Shown: positions 9,103-18,601 of the stretch, piece after piece
Numbering within the stretch: the stretch's first letter is position 1
Layout: every line of letters starts with the position of its first letter
Source of the DNA: Maricaulis maris
Lineage (GTDB): Bacteria; Pseudomonadota; Alphaproteobacteria; Caulobacterales; Maricaulaceae
DNA: 64,000 nt
Assembly: GCF_036322705.1 (NCBI RefSeq)
Contig: NZ_AP027270.1
Coordinates: 1,179,501 to 1,243,500, forward strand
Reading direction: 5' to 3'
Position numbers and translations under genes: made by a program
Notes under the pieces: generated by a model
Seen by the model: the letters and a program-made list of their open reading frames with translations, nothing else
Database searches by the model: none
Told to the model about the DNA's origin: nothing

Positions 9103-9572
9103 TGCGCAACCCCCTCAACCCGCTGCGTGGCTGGCACGTTCTGGTGATGATCATTGCCTTCTTCTCGGTGACCATCGGGGTCAATGCGACCTTCATCACG
9201 CTGGCCCTGCGCACCCATCCGGGCGAGGACGTTCCGCGCTCCTATGTCCAGGGGCTCAGTTACAATGACACGTTGGATCGCCGCCGGGCCCAGGAAGCGC
9301 TGGGCTGGACCGCACGCGTCAACCTGGTCGACCGCAACATCCTCGTGGCCATCGCGGCCGAGGACGGGGCCCCCATCAGCGGGTTGAACCTCGCCGGCAC
9401 GCTGGTCCATCACGCCGATACCTCCCGCGACTGTCCGCTGGTATTCGCGGAATCCCGCCCCGGCGTGTATGCTGTCGCCTTGGCGTGCGGGGGGCGCGGT
9501 GACTGGCGACTCGAGGCGCACACCGTCGAGGGTCCCCCTTTCGAAATGGTCAGTGAATTATGGCTTCCCTAG
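9099..9572 (+). CDS. ccoH: FixH family cbb3 assembly protein
   Basis: The 157-residue protein has one N-terminal membrane helix (GWHVLVMIIAFFSVTIGVN) and a periplasmic FixH domain with SYVQGLSYNDTL. It helps mature the cbb3 oxidase, probably through copper handling. The start overlaps the ccoG stop (ATGA at 9099-9102), and its end overlaps ccoI by 13 bases, so ccoG, ccoH and ccoI are translationally chained. The second ATG at 9102 is an equally possible start. Confidence 0.9.
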   Translation: MMRNPLNPLRGWHVLVMIIAFFSVTIGVNATFITLALRTHPGEDVPRSYVQGLSYNDTLDRRRAQEALGWTARVNLVDRNILVAIAAEDGAPISGLNLAGTLVHHADTSRDCPLVFAESRPGVYAVALACGGRGDWRLEAHTVEGPPFEMVSELWLP

Positions 9573-11755
9573 ATCTTGCGACGACTGGCGCGGCCTATCC
9601 GGGCGGCGCTGACCCGCAGGCTTTCGTCCGATCACACGACGGCGTGTCCCGGCTCGATCTCATCGTGCGGGGGGCAACCTGCGCCGGCTGTATTGCGCGT
9701 ATCGAGGGCGGGCTGAAAGCGGATGAGCGGGTCGCCGAGGCCCGGCTCAACCTCTCGACCGGACGGCTCGCCCTGAGCTGGCGCGGGGGGGGGGCGCTGG
9801 CGTCGCACTATGTCCGCCTGCTCGGTCGCCTCGGCTATCCGGCCACGCCCTATGAACCCGAGGGCAACGCCAACCCCAATCGTGACGAGGAAAAGCGCCT
9901 CTTGCGCGCGATGGCCGTTGCCGGCTTCGCGATGATGAATGTCATGCTGCTATCGGTATCGGTCTGGTCCGGCGGGCTGGAAATGACCGACGCAACCCAG
10001 GCGCTGATGCACCGCATTTCCGCGCTGATTGTCCTGCCCGCAGCCGCCTATGCCGGACAGCCTTTCTTCCGCTCGGCCTTTGCGGCTCTGCGCAGCGGGC
10101 ACGTCAATATGGATGTGCCGATCTCGCTCGCCGTGCTGCTGGCCTGTGGCCTGTCTGTCTGGGAGACCTTCATCGGTCACGGCCAGACCTATTACGACGC
10201 CGCGGTGATGCTGCTCTTCTTCCTGCTGATTGGTCGTTTCCTCGACATGCGCCTGCGGGCCCGGGCCGGTGATGCCGCTCGTGGCCTGGCTGCGATGCAG
10301 GCGGCGACCGCAAACCTGCTCGAGGCCGATGGCCGCATCCGCGCCATTCCGGCCCGCGATGTGAAGGCCGGCGATCATCTCGTGCTCGCTGCCGGTGACC
10401 GTGTTCCGGTCGATGCCCGGATCCTGGAAGGCGAGGGCGCGCTGGACGGTTCTCTTGTGACCGGTGAGACCGCTCCGGTGACCGCCAGGCCGGGGCTGGA
10501 CGTTTTCTCCGGCATGCTCAATCTCGACGGCAAGCTGGTGCTCGAAGCGCGCAGCGATCGTGACAATTCCCTTCTGTCCGAGATCACCCGCCTCGTTGAA
10601 GCCGGCGAACAGTCGCGTTCGCGCTATGTGAAGCTGGCGGATCGGGCGGCCCGGCTCTACGTGCCGGTAGTGCATGGCCTGGCGGCGCTGACCCTGGTCG
10701 GCTGGCTGGTCATCGGGGGCGAGGCGCGTCCCGCCATCATCAATGCCATTGCGGTCCTCATCATCACCTGCCCCTGCGCGCTGGGGCTGGCCGTGCCGGC
10801 CGTCCAGGTCGTCGCCTCGGGCCGGCTCTATCGCGAAGGTGTTCTGGTCAAGTCCGGCGACGCCATGGAACGCTTTGCCGAGGTCGACACCGTGGTCTTC
10901 GACAAGACCGGCACCCTGACCGAAGGGCGTCCGCGGCTGGTCAATCAGGACAGTTTGCCCGAGGGCGCGCTGGAGCAGGCCGCCCGGCTGGCGCGAACCA
11001 GTCGCCACCCGCTTTCGCGCGCGATTGCCGACGCCGCGGGCATGGGTGATGCGGCGGCCGACGTCCGGGAAGTTCCCGGTGGCGGGCTCGAGGCCCGCGT
11101 CGATGATCTGTTGATCCGCTTCGGCGCGGCCCGCTGGCTCGGCATCGAGGCCAAGAGCGATCCGCACAGCGAGTCCTGGCTGCAGGTCGGTGAGGCGGAG
11201 CCGGTCCGTTTCTGTTTCGAGGACCGTTTGCGGGCCTATGCAGAAGCCGTCATCGCCGGCCTTCGGGCCCGCGATTGCCGGGTCGTTTTGCTGTCGGGCG
11301 ACCGGACCGGTCCGGTTGAACAGGTTGCCGCGCAACTGGGTATCGAGGACTGGCATGCCGAGATGCATCCGCAGGACAAGATCGCCCGTCTCGAGGCGCT
11401 GAAAGCCGACGGCGCCGTGGTGGCGATGATCGGTGACGGGATCAATGATGCCCCGGCGCTCGCGGCGGCCCATGTCTCGGTATCGCTGGCCTCGGCCGCC
11501 GAGATCTCGCAGGCCGCGGCCGATTTCGTGTTGCAGGGTGACAAGCTGGCGGCCTGTCTCGTCACGCTCGACGTCTCGCGCGGGGCCCGTCGCCGGGTGC
11601 TGGAGAATTTCGGACTGGCTGCAGCCTATAATGCGATTGCGGTGCCGATGGCGGTGGCAGGTCTGGTCACGCCCATGATCGCGGCCATCGCCATGTCGGC
11701 CTCGTCCATCCTGGTTACGCTGAACGCGCTGCGCCTGGCGCGAAGGAGAGGCTGA
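9560..11755 (+). CDS. ccoI: Copper-translocating P1B-type ATPase for cbb3 oxidase
   Basis: The 731-residue P-type ATPase exports copper across the inner membrane for insertion into the oxidase. Visible are an N-terminal metal-binding CAGC (RGATCAGCIARIE), the membrane CPC motif (TCPCALGLA), the phosphorylation loop DKTGTLTEG, the nucleotide-site histidine in TSRHPLSRAI and the hinge GDGINDAPAL. Within the coding sequence lies a run of ten G at 9785-9794 (codons G76-G78 and A79). It overlaps ccoH by 13 bases and its stop shares a base with the ccoS start. Confidence 0.95.
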   Translation: MASLDLATTGAAYPGGADPQAFVRSHDGVSRLDLIVRGATCAGCIARIEGGLKADERVAEARLNLSTGRLALSWRGGGALASHYVRLLGRLGYPATPYEPEGNANPNRDEEKRLLRAMAVAGFAMMNVMLLSVSVWSGGLEMTDATQALMHRISALIVLPAAAYAGQPFFRSAFAALRSGHVNMDVPISLAVLLACGLSVWETFIGHGQTYYDAAVMLLFFLLIGRFLDMRLRARAGDAARGLAAMQAATANLLEADGRIRAIPARDVKAGDHLVLAAGDRVPVDARILEGEGALDGSLVTGETAPVTARPGLDVFSGMLNLDGKLVLEARSDRDNSLLSEITRLVEAGEQSRSRYVKLADRAARLYVPVVHGLAALTLVGWLVIGGEARPAIINAIAVLIITCPCALGLAVPAVQVVASGRLYREGVLVKSGDAMERFAEVDTVVFDKTGTLTEGRPRLVNQDSLPEGALEQAARLARTSRHPLSRAIADAAGMGDAAADVREVPGGGLEARVDDLLIRFGAARWLGIEAKSDPHSESWLQVGEAEPVRFCFEDRLRAYAEAVIAGLRARDCRVVLLSGDRTGPVEQVAAQLGIEDWHAEMHPQDKIARLEALKADGAVVAMIGDGINDAPALAAAHVSVSLASAAEISQAAADFVLQGDKLAACLVTLDVSRGARRRVLENFGLAAAYNAIAVPMAVAGLVTPMIAAIAMSASSILVTLNALRLARRRG
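9785..9794 (+). repeat. Ten-G homopolymer inside ccoI
   Basis: Ten consecutive G encode three glycines and the first base of an alanine, in the linker after the metal-binding domain. A slip of one base would truncate CcoI early. The frame is intact in this sequence. Confidence 0.9.
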
Positions 11756-11931
11756 TGTCGGTCCTGATCTGGCTTATCCCTGTCGCGCTTGCCATGGGCG
11801 CGCTCGGCCTTGTCGGCTTCCTGTGGAGCCTGCGCAACGGCCAGTATGACGACATGGATGGCGCTGCCCAGCGTATCCTGATGGATGATGACGCACCCTT
11901 GCCGCCCAAGCGCGAGCAGGACGCCGACTAG
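11755..11931 (+). CDS. ccoS: Cbb3-type oxidase assembly protein CcoS
   Basis: A 58-residue frame starts at ATG 11755, sharing its A with the ccoI stop (TGATG), and ends at TAG 11929-11931. It has one N-terminal helix (SVLIWLIPVALAMGALGLVGF) followed by the CcoS signature SLRNGQYDDMDGAAQRIL and an acidic tail. CcoS is required for cofactor insertion into cbb3 oxidase in Rhodobacter. It is the last gene of ccoGHIS. Confidence 0.93.
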   Translation: MSVLIWLIPVALAMGALGLVGFLWSLRNGQYDDMDGAAQRILMDDDAPLPPKREQDAD

Positions 11932-11954
11932 CCGTATCTGACGCCTCCGGACCG

Positions 11955-12701
11955 TCAGGCCGGCGGAAGGAAGTCGCGATAGGCGTGCCAGGTCGCCAGT
12001 GCGATCCAGGGGAAGGCGACGGCGATACCAATGCCGAACAGCGCGCTGCCGGCGCCCATGACAAAAGCAATCAGCCAGGCCCAGGTCAGCATCACGAACG
12101 GCTGGGTCATGACTGCCTTGAAGCTTGTCGCCAGCGCCGTGATGGCATCAATGTCGCGGTCGACGAGGAGCGGAAAGGATAGCGCCGATATGGCGAAGGC
12201 CAGGGTCGCCAGCGCGGCGCCGAACACCGTGCCGACGGTCAACAGGGTCAGGCCCGCACTGTCCGTCAGAAGGTAGTTCAGGAAGGCGGGGGCCTCGAGT
12301 GGGCTGTCCGGCGCAAGCACGACAAGCAGGATCTGGGCGACCCGGAACCAGAGCAGGAGCAGCAGGGCCAGCAGGATGCTGAGAAATCCGATTTGCGAGA
12401 TGCGGTCGGGAAAGCGCGAGATGATGACCCGGAAACGGGGTGTCTCGCCGCGCTCCAGCGCCCGGCTGACCTGATAGATACCGACTGCGAAGGCGGGGGC
12501 AATCAGGGCAAATCCGCTCAGTGCCACAGGGATGGAGGAGGACAGGCCGGTTGCCTTCAGACCGAGGATGATGATCGCGCCGATCAGCACGAAAATGCCG
12601 CCATAGGTCAGGCTGACCCGCGGCGCCCGCATGAGGTCCTGCCACCCGGCTCGCAGCCATTTCCAGGGGGCGTCGCGGCGGACATGGTTGAGTGTCATCA
12701 T
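11955..12701 (-). CDS. DUF2189 family membrane protein
   Basis: The 248-residue protein has about six predicted membrane segments, among them GIFVLIGAIIILGL, IGFLSILLALLLLLWF and FVMLTWAWLIAFVMGAG. The start WKWLRAGWQDLMRAPRVSLTYG matches DUF2189 (COG5473), a family of unknown function common in alphaproteobacteria. GGGGAGA precedes the double ATG at 12701/12698; upstream in-frame sequence is not protein-like. It lies on the opposite strand between ccoS and the SafE-like gene, so it splits the oxidase assembly cluster without belonging to its transcript. Confidence 0.78.
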   Translation of the reverse strand: MMTLNHVRRDAPWKWLRAGWQDLMRAPRVSLTYGGIFVLIGAIIILGLKATGLSSSIPVALSGFALIAPAFAVGIYQVSRALERGETPRFRVIISRFPDRISQIGFLSILLALLLLLWFRVAQILLVVLAPDSPLEAPAFLNYLLTDSAGLTLLTVGTVFGAALATLAFAISALSFPLLVDRDIDAITALATSFKAVMTQPFVMLTWAWLIAFVMGAGSALFGIGIAVAFPWIALATWHAYRDFLPPA

Positions 12702-12805
12702 GATGGTCTCCCCGATCGTTCTGCGTCGCCCGGTCCGGGTTCGACGTGGCCGGCCTGCATTGCGGCTCTGTTGAGGACCAGTGTGGCCCGGCTTTGCGTC
12801 ACTAC

Positions 12806-12824
12806 GCCACACTTTTTTTGTGGC
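12806..12824. repeat. Inverted repeat GCCACA-N7-TGTGGC
   Basis: Six-base perfect arms flank a CTTTTTT spacer in the divergent region between the DUF2189 and SafE-like genes. It could be an operator or a hairpin; no T-run follows, so it is not a normal terminator. Confidence 0.4.
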
Positions 12825-12879
12825 CTTCCCGCCTGCATGACAGTGGCCTGATCGCCACCTGTCTGGCAAGGATGCCGGA

Positions 12880-13593
12880 ATGACCACGACCGCACTTTCC
12901 GAGCTCAGCCTGGCAGGCGGTGTTCTGGCCGGTTTCGCGTCCAGCCTGCACTGCGTCGGCATGTGCGGCGGCATCGCGGCCAGCCTGACCATGACCTTGT
13001 CGCCCTCCGCTGGCAATGCTGATCGAATCCGGACCCTGATGCTGGCACAGCTGGGCCGGATCATCGCCTACACAGCGGCAGGGGCCGTGCTCGCGGCAAT
13101 CGGTTCGCAAGTCTATTTCGGTTTCGATCGCGGCGAGGCGCATCAGGTGTTGCGTTGGGTTGGCGCGTCGGTCCTCGTCTATATCGGACTGTCCGTGCTC
13201 GGCTGGGCGCCAAGCCTGGCGGGGCTGGATCGGGTCGGGCAGCGCGTGCAGGCCTTTGCCGGCGCGCGCCTGGGCGGGGGGCTGCAGGCGGGCAGCCCGC
13301 TTCTCGCGGGGCTGGTCTGGGGACTGCTTCCCTGCGGCATGGTCTATGCCGCGCTCTTCTACGCCTTGTTGTCCGGCGGACCGGTTTCGGGCGGCCTGAT
13401 CATGCTGGGTTTTGGTCTGGGAACACTGCCTGCCGTCACGGCAGCGGCCTTTGGCATGAGCCGGTTCATGGGGCTGGCCCGGTCGACGGGTACACGCTGG
13501 CTGGTCGGCGGCCTGATTATTGTGCTGGGCTTCGCCTCGGCGGCCATTCCCTGGCGCCATATCGCGGCGCTGTGCGGCCTGCCATCGGGCTGA
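12880..13593 (+). CDS. TauE/SafE family (COG2836) membrane protein of the cbb3 locus
   Basis: The 237-residue, roughly six-helix protein has the paired motifs HCVGMCGGIA (about residues 24-33) and GLLPCGMVYAAL typical of COG2836, which is usually found next to ccoGHIS. Metal binding by the HC-MC cluster and a role in copper supply to cbb3 are plausible but inferred. AAGGA lies eight bases before the ATG. Nothing suggests sulfite export, despite the family name. Confidence 0.85.
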   Translation: MTTTALSELSLAGGVLAGFASSLHCVGMCGGIAASLTMTLSPSAGNADRIRTLMLAQLGRIIAYTAAGAVLAAIGSQVYFGFDRGEAHQVLRWVGASVLVYIGLSVLGWAPSLAGLDRVGQRVQAFAGARLGGGLQAGSPLLAGLVWGLLPCGMVYAALFYALLSGGPVSGGLIMLGFGLGTLPAVTAAAFGMSRFMGLARSTGTRWLVGGLIIVLGFASAAIPWRHIAALCGLPSG

Positions 13594-13733
13594 GACCGGC
13601 TGTGAGCGGTTCGGTTGCGCCGGTCGGCGCTGCCCGCGCCACCAAAAAACCCTAATATTTCGCAAGGTTTGTGAGTGCTTTCACGCGCGCCTTGGCCTAT
13701 GCTGTCGATCACGTCGACAGGGGAGAACGGGTG

Positions 13734-16700
13734 ATGGCAAAACGGTATTCGATCTGGCTTGCGGGCGCGCTTGCCCTGGCAGTCGCAGCCTGCTCCGGCG
13801 GATCCGACACGGTCACCGAGTCGGGGCCACAGCTGGAAACCCGGGCCGCCGATGCACCCCGCGCCGAGGCCACCACGTCGAGCCAGTTCGCCTTCCTGCG
13901 CTATTCCATCGAGGTCGATGCTGATGCGCCGCGCCTGTGTCTCGGTTTCACCCAGCCGCTTGATCCGGCGACCGATTATGCCTCCTACGTCGCCATCTCG
14001 CCGACCCGTCCCATCGCCCTGGATGCCGACGGTCAGACCCTGTGCATTGGCGGTCTGGGCTTTGGTGACGGTCAATCGGTCACCCTGCGCGCCGGTTTGC
14101 CGGCGGCCAGTGGCGACGGCCTGCTCGTCGATGAGACCATCGAGATCGATTTCGGGGATCGCCCCGCCTATGTCGGCATCGCCGGCGATGGCGTGATCCT
14201 GCCGCGCCTCGACGCCGACGGGCTCGCCATCGAAACCGTCAATGTCGACACCGTCGCGGTGACCCTGCGCCGGATCAATGACCGGGCACTGGCGTTCCGT
14301 TCAATCACGTCCGGCGCCAATATCGCGGCGGGCGAGTATTACTGGTCGGACCAGGACGAGGATCCGGACGCGGTCGGCGAGATCATCTGGCGCGGCGAAA
14401 TGGATACCGCCGGAGCGCTGAACACGCCGGTCACCACCGTATTCCCGATTGCCCAGGCGATCGGAACCCTGACACCGGGCGCCTATCACATCACTGTTGT
14501 CGACGCCGCAGAGGCCGATAATGACACCCGCAATCCGGCTCGTGCCAATCGCTGGCTGGTCATCACCGATCTGGCCCTGACCGCCTATCGCGGCAATGAC
14601 GGTGTCGACTTTATGGTGCGCTCGCTGCAGACCGCCCAGCCTGCCGCCAATGTTCGGGTCGAGCTGATCGCCCGCTCCAATGAAGTGCTGGGCAGCGTCA
14701 TGACCGATGCCAGTGGCCGGGCCCGTTTCGACGGCCCTCTGACCCGCGGCGAAGGCCCGATGGCGCCGCGTCTGCTGACCGCCTACGGTCCGGACAATGA
14801 TTTTGCCGTGCTGGATTTCCAGCGCAATCCGGTCGACCTGTCCGGTCTGGACACCTCGGGGCGTCAGCGCCCCGATGGCGCTGACGGGTTTGTCTATCTC
14901 GACCGGGGCATCTACCGCCCCGGCGAAGCGGTGCAGGTCTCGGCCCTGGTCCGCGATGCCGAAGCGCTCGCGATCACCGACCGGCCGATTGACCTTACCG
15001 TGTTCGGTCCCAACGGGATCGAGGCGGCCAATGTCCGCTTCCCGGCCGCACCGGATGCCGGCGGTGTCAGTTGGACCTGGGATATCCCGCGGTCGGCCGC
15101 GCGTGGCGAATGGCGCATCGTTGCCGATGTCGATGGCTATGGCCGTGTCGGCCAGGTCCGCTTCTCGGTCGAGGACTTCGTGCCGCAACGTGTCGGTCTG
15201 ACGCTCGACGGCGATGACGAGACCCCGATCCGGGCCGGCGAGGCGCGCGACATCGAGGCCAATGTCCGCTTCCTCTATGGCGCTCCCGGTGCCGGTCTGG
15301 TGGTCGAGGGGCGTGTCCGCATCGAGACCGACCCGAGCCCGTTTGCCGACTATCCCGACTTCCGCTTCGGCCGCAGTGACGAACCCTTCCGCGAGTTCAC
15401 CAGCGATCTTGCCGACACCGTCGCCGATGGTGCCGGGCGCGCTGTGCAGACAATTGAGCTGGGCCAGGCTGGTCGCGATGCGAGCCAGCCTCTGCGCGTT
15501 CGTGCCGTGATCTCGGCAATTGAACCGGGTGGCCGTCCGGTTGCCGATGACCTGCGCATTCCGTATCGGCCTGCCGATCTCTATCTCGGCCTCAAGCCGC
15601 AATTTGACGGCCGTGCAGAACGCAATAGCGAGACCGCGATCGACGTGGTGGCGCTGGACCCGTCCGGCGCCCTTGTGGCGGCCTCGCTGGACTGGCAGCT
15701 GGTCCGCGTGGACTGGCAGTATGACTGGTATCGCGTGGGAGATGGACGCTGGCAATGGCGTCGCACCCGCGAGATCGTGCCGATCGAGCAGGGTGTGGTG
15801 ACCGGTGCGCTGGATGGCCCGACGCGGATCGGTATCCGCGCGCTCGACTGGGGCAGCTATCGCCTTGTCGTCACGCACGCCGAAACCGGCCAGGATGCCT
15901 CGACCGACTTCTGGGTCGGCTGGGGATCAACCGCCGAAGCGGGTAGCGAAGCCCCGGACCGGGTCGCCCTGTCGACCCCGGACACGCCGACCGCGGTCGG
16001 TCAGCAGGTCACGCTCAGCCTGTTGCCGCCTTATGCGGGTGAGGCCGAGATCGTGATCGCCAGTGACCATGTCATCGAGACCCGTTCGGTCAGCATTCCC
16101 GAAAACGGTATGGAGCTGTCCTTCCAGGTGACCGAGGAATGGGGGGCGGGCGCCTACGCCATGGTCTCGCTCTTCACTCCGCGTCATCCGGTTGACCAGC
16201 CGGCACCGCGCCGGGCTGTCGGGATCGCCTATCTGCCGGTCGATATGGGCCGGCGCACCTTTGAGCTCTCGCTCGACGCGCCGGAGCGGATCCGCCCGCG
16301 CCAGACCTTCGATCTGGGTGTCACGCTGGACGGACCGGTTCGTGAGGGGGCGTGGCTCACTGTTGCTGCGGTTGACGAGGGCATTCTCGCCCTGACCCGC
16401 TTTGCCTCTCCGGATCCGGTCGACTGGTTCTTTGGTCAGTCGGCGCTGGATGTGGACCTATACGATGATTACGGGCGTCTGCTCGATCCCAATCAGGGCG
16501 CAGCCGCAGCGGTGCGCTCGGGGGGCGACCAGATTGGCGGCGCCGGTCTGACCGTGGTGCCGACCCGCACTGTGGCGCTGTTCTCCGGACCGGTTGCCGT
16601 TGACCGCAATGGTCGGGCCACCGTCAGTCTTGATATCCCCGACTTCAACGGCGAGCTGCGTCTGATGGCGGTCGCCTGGAGCGCCAGCGGTGTCGGCGGG

Positions 16701-18599
16701 CTGTCGCAACCCCTGACCGTTCGCGACGATGTTCCGGCCGAACTGATCCTGCCGCGCTTCCTCGCTCCGGGGGATGTCTCGACCGCCACGCTGACCATCG
16801 ACAATGTCGACGGACCGGCGGGGGATTATGTCACCACGGTGAGCGCCGAGGGCGCGGTGTCGGCGATGAATACCGACACCATTCCTCTGGCTCAGGGCGA
16901 ACGAGCCGATCGGCGCTATGCGCTGTCTGGCGAGGATGCCGGTATCGGATCGGTCGGCCTCGATGTCGACGGTCCCGGTGATTTCGTGGTCGGGCGCAGC
17001 TATCCGATCGAGGTTCGGTCGGCCTGGCTGCCGTCATCGACGGTGATCCGCGGTCGCCTGTTGCCGGGGGAAAGCTGGACTTTGGGTTCGGACGCGCTGG
17101 CCGCCTATCTGCCGGGCAATTCCGATGTCACGCTCAGCTTCTCGCCCACCCCGCTTGACGAAGATGCGCTGCTGCGCTCGCTCGACCGCTACCCTTATGG
17201 CTGTACCGAGCAGATCACCAGCCGGGCCCTGCCGCTGCTGATGGCAGACCCGCTGGCCTCTGCTGCAGGTGTCGAAGGGATCGAGGGCAGCCGAGCGATC
17301 ATCCAGGACGCGATTGCGACCCTGCTCAATCGCCAGGCGAATGACGGCGCGATCGGACTGTGGCGGATCGGTGATCGCGACAGCCGCTCCTGGATCGGGG
17401 CTTATGCCGTCGATTTTCTCGGCCGGGCCAAGGCCGCTGGCTATACGGTGCCGGACGCTGCCCTCGAGCGCGCCTATGGTGTGCTCGAGCACATCGCGGC
17501 GCAGGAGTCCTGGCGCGCCAGCGGCTATGACAGCGACATCTATGTGTGGCGTGGTCAGACCGATACCGCCGAGCGCCTGTCGGATCGCAGCGCCGCCTAT
17601 GCGCTCTATGTGCTGGCTCGTGCCGGGCGGGTCGATCGCTCGCGCCTGCGCTATATGCACGATGAACGTCTCGATCAGATCGACAGTCCGCTTGCCCTGG
17701 CCCAGCTGGGCGCTGCGCTTCACCTGATTGGTGACCGGGCGCGCTCGCAGAGCGCGTTTGACGCGGCCGAGGCGGCGATCGGTTATGAGAACCCGGGTGA
17801 CTGGTATCAGTCCTCGCGTCGCGATCTCGCTGGTCTGGTCGCCTATGCGGCAGAAGTCGGTGATGCCGACCGCGTCGCGCGGCTGGCGGAACGCGTCGTG
17901 GCAGACCTGCCCGAACCGGCCCGCCTGACCACCCAGGAGAAGGCCTTCCTGCTGATGGCAGCCCAGGGCCTGTCCGGCGGGGCCGACGCGATTGTCATCG
18001 ACAGTCCGCTCAGTGCGGTGGATGGCGAGCGTCCGGTCTTCCGTATCGCGCCCGACATGCTGGATGAACCGCTTGTCTTCACCACGTCCGGTACAGGCCC
18101 GGTCTGGGTGACGCAGCTGGCTCATGGCGAGAACCGGCAGTCGCCCGGTGAGGCCGCGGAAGGATTGTCGGTGCAAAAGCGCGTTCTGGCGCTCGACGGC
18201 AGCCCGGTGGATCTGGAAGCCCTGATCCAGGGTGACCGCCTGATGATCGACATCACGATCTCGCCGCATGAGCAACGCCTGATCCCGGCCATTCTGGTCG
18301 ATCTCCTGCCGCCCGGCTTCGAGATCGAGGCAGAGATCGAGCCTGGCGATGCTGCGCCGCGCGGGCCTTATGACTGGCTGGGCACTGTGGTTTCGCCGTC
18401 GATGAGCGAGACCCGCGATGACCGCTACGCCGCGGCCCTCGATCTGACCCAGCGTCGCCCGCGCCGCCTGGCCTATATTGTCCGCGCCGTGACGCCAGGG
18501 ACCTACACCCTGCCCGGGGCCGTCGTGGAGGACATGTATCGCAGTGATGTCTACGCCCGCTCGGAAACCCGTCGCATCGTGATCGCACCGCGCGACTGA
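13734..18599 (+). CDS. Bacterial alpha-2-macroglobulin family lipoprotein
   Basis: The 1621-residue protein begins with a lipoprotein signal (LALAVAAC, lipobox cysteine about residue 19), so it is probably anchored in the periplasm. The thioester motif C1157-T-E-Q sits in RYPYGCTEQITSR, as in A2M proteins that trap proteases covalently. Macroglobulin-like beta domains precede it (for example YLDRGIYRPGEAV and WLTVAAVDEGIL), and a helical toroid-like region follows. GGGGAG lies before ATG 13734. It ends two bases before pbpC, the same pairing as yfhM-pbpC in E. coli, where A2M is thought to protect the periplasm and PbpC to repair peptidoglycan. Confidence 0.93.
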   Translation: MAKRYSIWLAGALALAVAACSGGSDTVTESGPQLETRAADAPRAEATTSSQFAFLRYSIEVDADAPRLCLGFTQPLDPATDYASYVAISPTRPIALDADGQTLCIGGLGFGDGQSVTLRAGLPAASGDGLLVDETIEIDFGDRPAYVGIAGDGVILPRLDADGLAIETVNVDTVAVTLRRINDRALAFRSITSGANIAAGEYYWSDQDEDPDAVGEIIWRGEMDTAGALNTPVTTVFPIAQAIGTLTPGAYHITVVDAAEADNDTRNPARANRWLVITDLALTAYRGNDGVDFMVRSLQTAQPAANVRVELIARSNEVLGSVMTDASGRARFDGPLTRGEGPMAPRLLTAYGPDNDFAVLDFQRNPVDLSGLDTSGRQRPDGADGFVYLDRGIYRPGEAVQVSALVRDAEALAITDRPIDLTVFGPNGIEAANVRFPAAPDAGGVSWTWDIPRSAARGEWRIVADVDGYGRVGQVRFSVEDFVPQRVGLTLDGDDETPIRAGEARDIEANVRFLYGAPGAGLVVEGRVRIETDPSPFADYPDFRFGRSDEPFREFTSDLADTVADGAGRAVQTIELGQAGRDASQPLRVRAVISAIEPGGRPVADDLRIPYRPADLYLGLKPQFDGRAERNSETAIDVVALDPSGALVAASLDWQLVRVDWQYDWYRVGDGRWQWRRTREIVPIEQGVVTGALDGPTRIGIRALDWGSYRLVVTHAETGQDASTDFWVGWGSTAEAGSEAPDRVALSTPDTPTAVGQQVTLSLLPPYAGEAEIVIASDHVIETRSVSIPENGMELSFQVTEEWGAGAYAMVSLFTPRHPVDQPAPRRAVGIAYLPVDMGRRTFELSLDAPERIRPRQTFDLGVTLDGPVREGAWLTVAAVDEGILALTRFASPDPVDWFFGQSALDVDLYDDYGRLLDPNQGAAAAVRSGGDQIGGAGLTVVPTRTVALFSGPVAVDRNGRATVSLDIPDFNGELRLMAVAWSASGVGGLSQPLTVRDDVPAELILPRFLAPGDVSTATLTIDNVDGPAGDYVTTVSAEGAVSAMNTDTIPLAQGERADRRYALSGEDAGIGSVGLDVDGPGDFVVGRSYPIEVRSAWLPSSTVIRGRLLPGESWTLGSDALAAYLPGNSDVTLSFSPTPLDEDALLRSLDRYPYGCTEQITSRALPLLMADPLASAAGVEGIEGSRAIIQDAIATLLNRQANDGAIGLWRIGDRDSRSWIGAYAVDFLGRAKAAGYTVPDAALERAYGVLEHIAAQESWRASGYDSDIYVWRGQTDTAERLSDRSAAYALYVLARAGRVDRSRLRYMHDERLDQIDSPLALAQLGAALHLIGDRARSQSAFDAAEAAIGYENPGDWYQSSRRDLAGLVAYAAEVGDADRVARLAERVVADLPEPARLTTQEKAFLLMAAQGLSGGADAIVIDSPLSAVDGERPVFRIAPDMLDEPLVFTTSGTGPVWVTQLAHGENRQSPGEAAEGLSVQKRVLALDGSPVDLEALIQGDRLMIDITISPHEQRLIPAILVDLLPPGFEIEAEIEPGDAAPRGPYDWLGTVVSPSMSETRDDRYAAALDLTQRRPRRLAYIVRAVTPGTYTLPGAVVEDMYRSDVYARSETRRIVIAPRD

Positions 18600-18601
18600 T
18601 C

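Noticed and set aside
9950-11473. 507-codon open frame opposite ccoI
   Set aside because: Antisense shadow of a certain P-type ATPase; no recognisable domain.
14301-15878. 525-codon open frame opposite the alpha-2-macroglobulin gene
   Set aside because: Shadow frame of GC-rich codons; no motif and no ribosome site.
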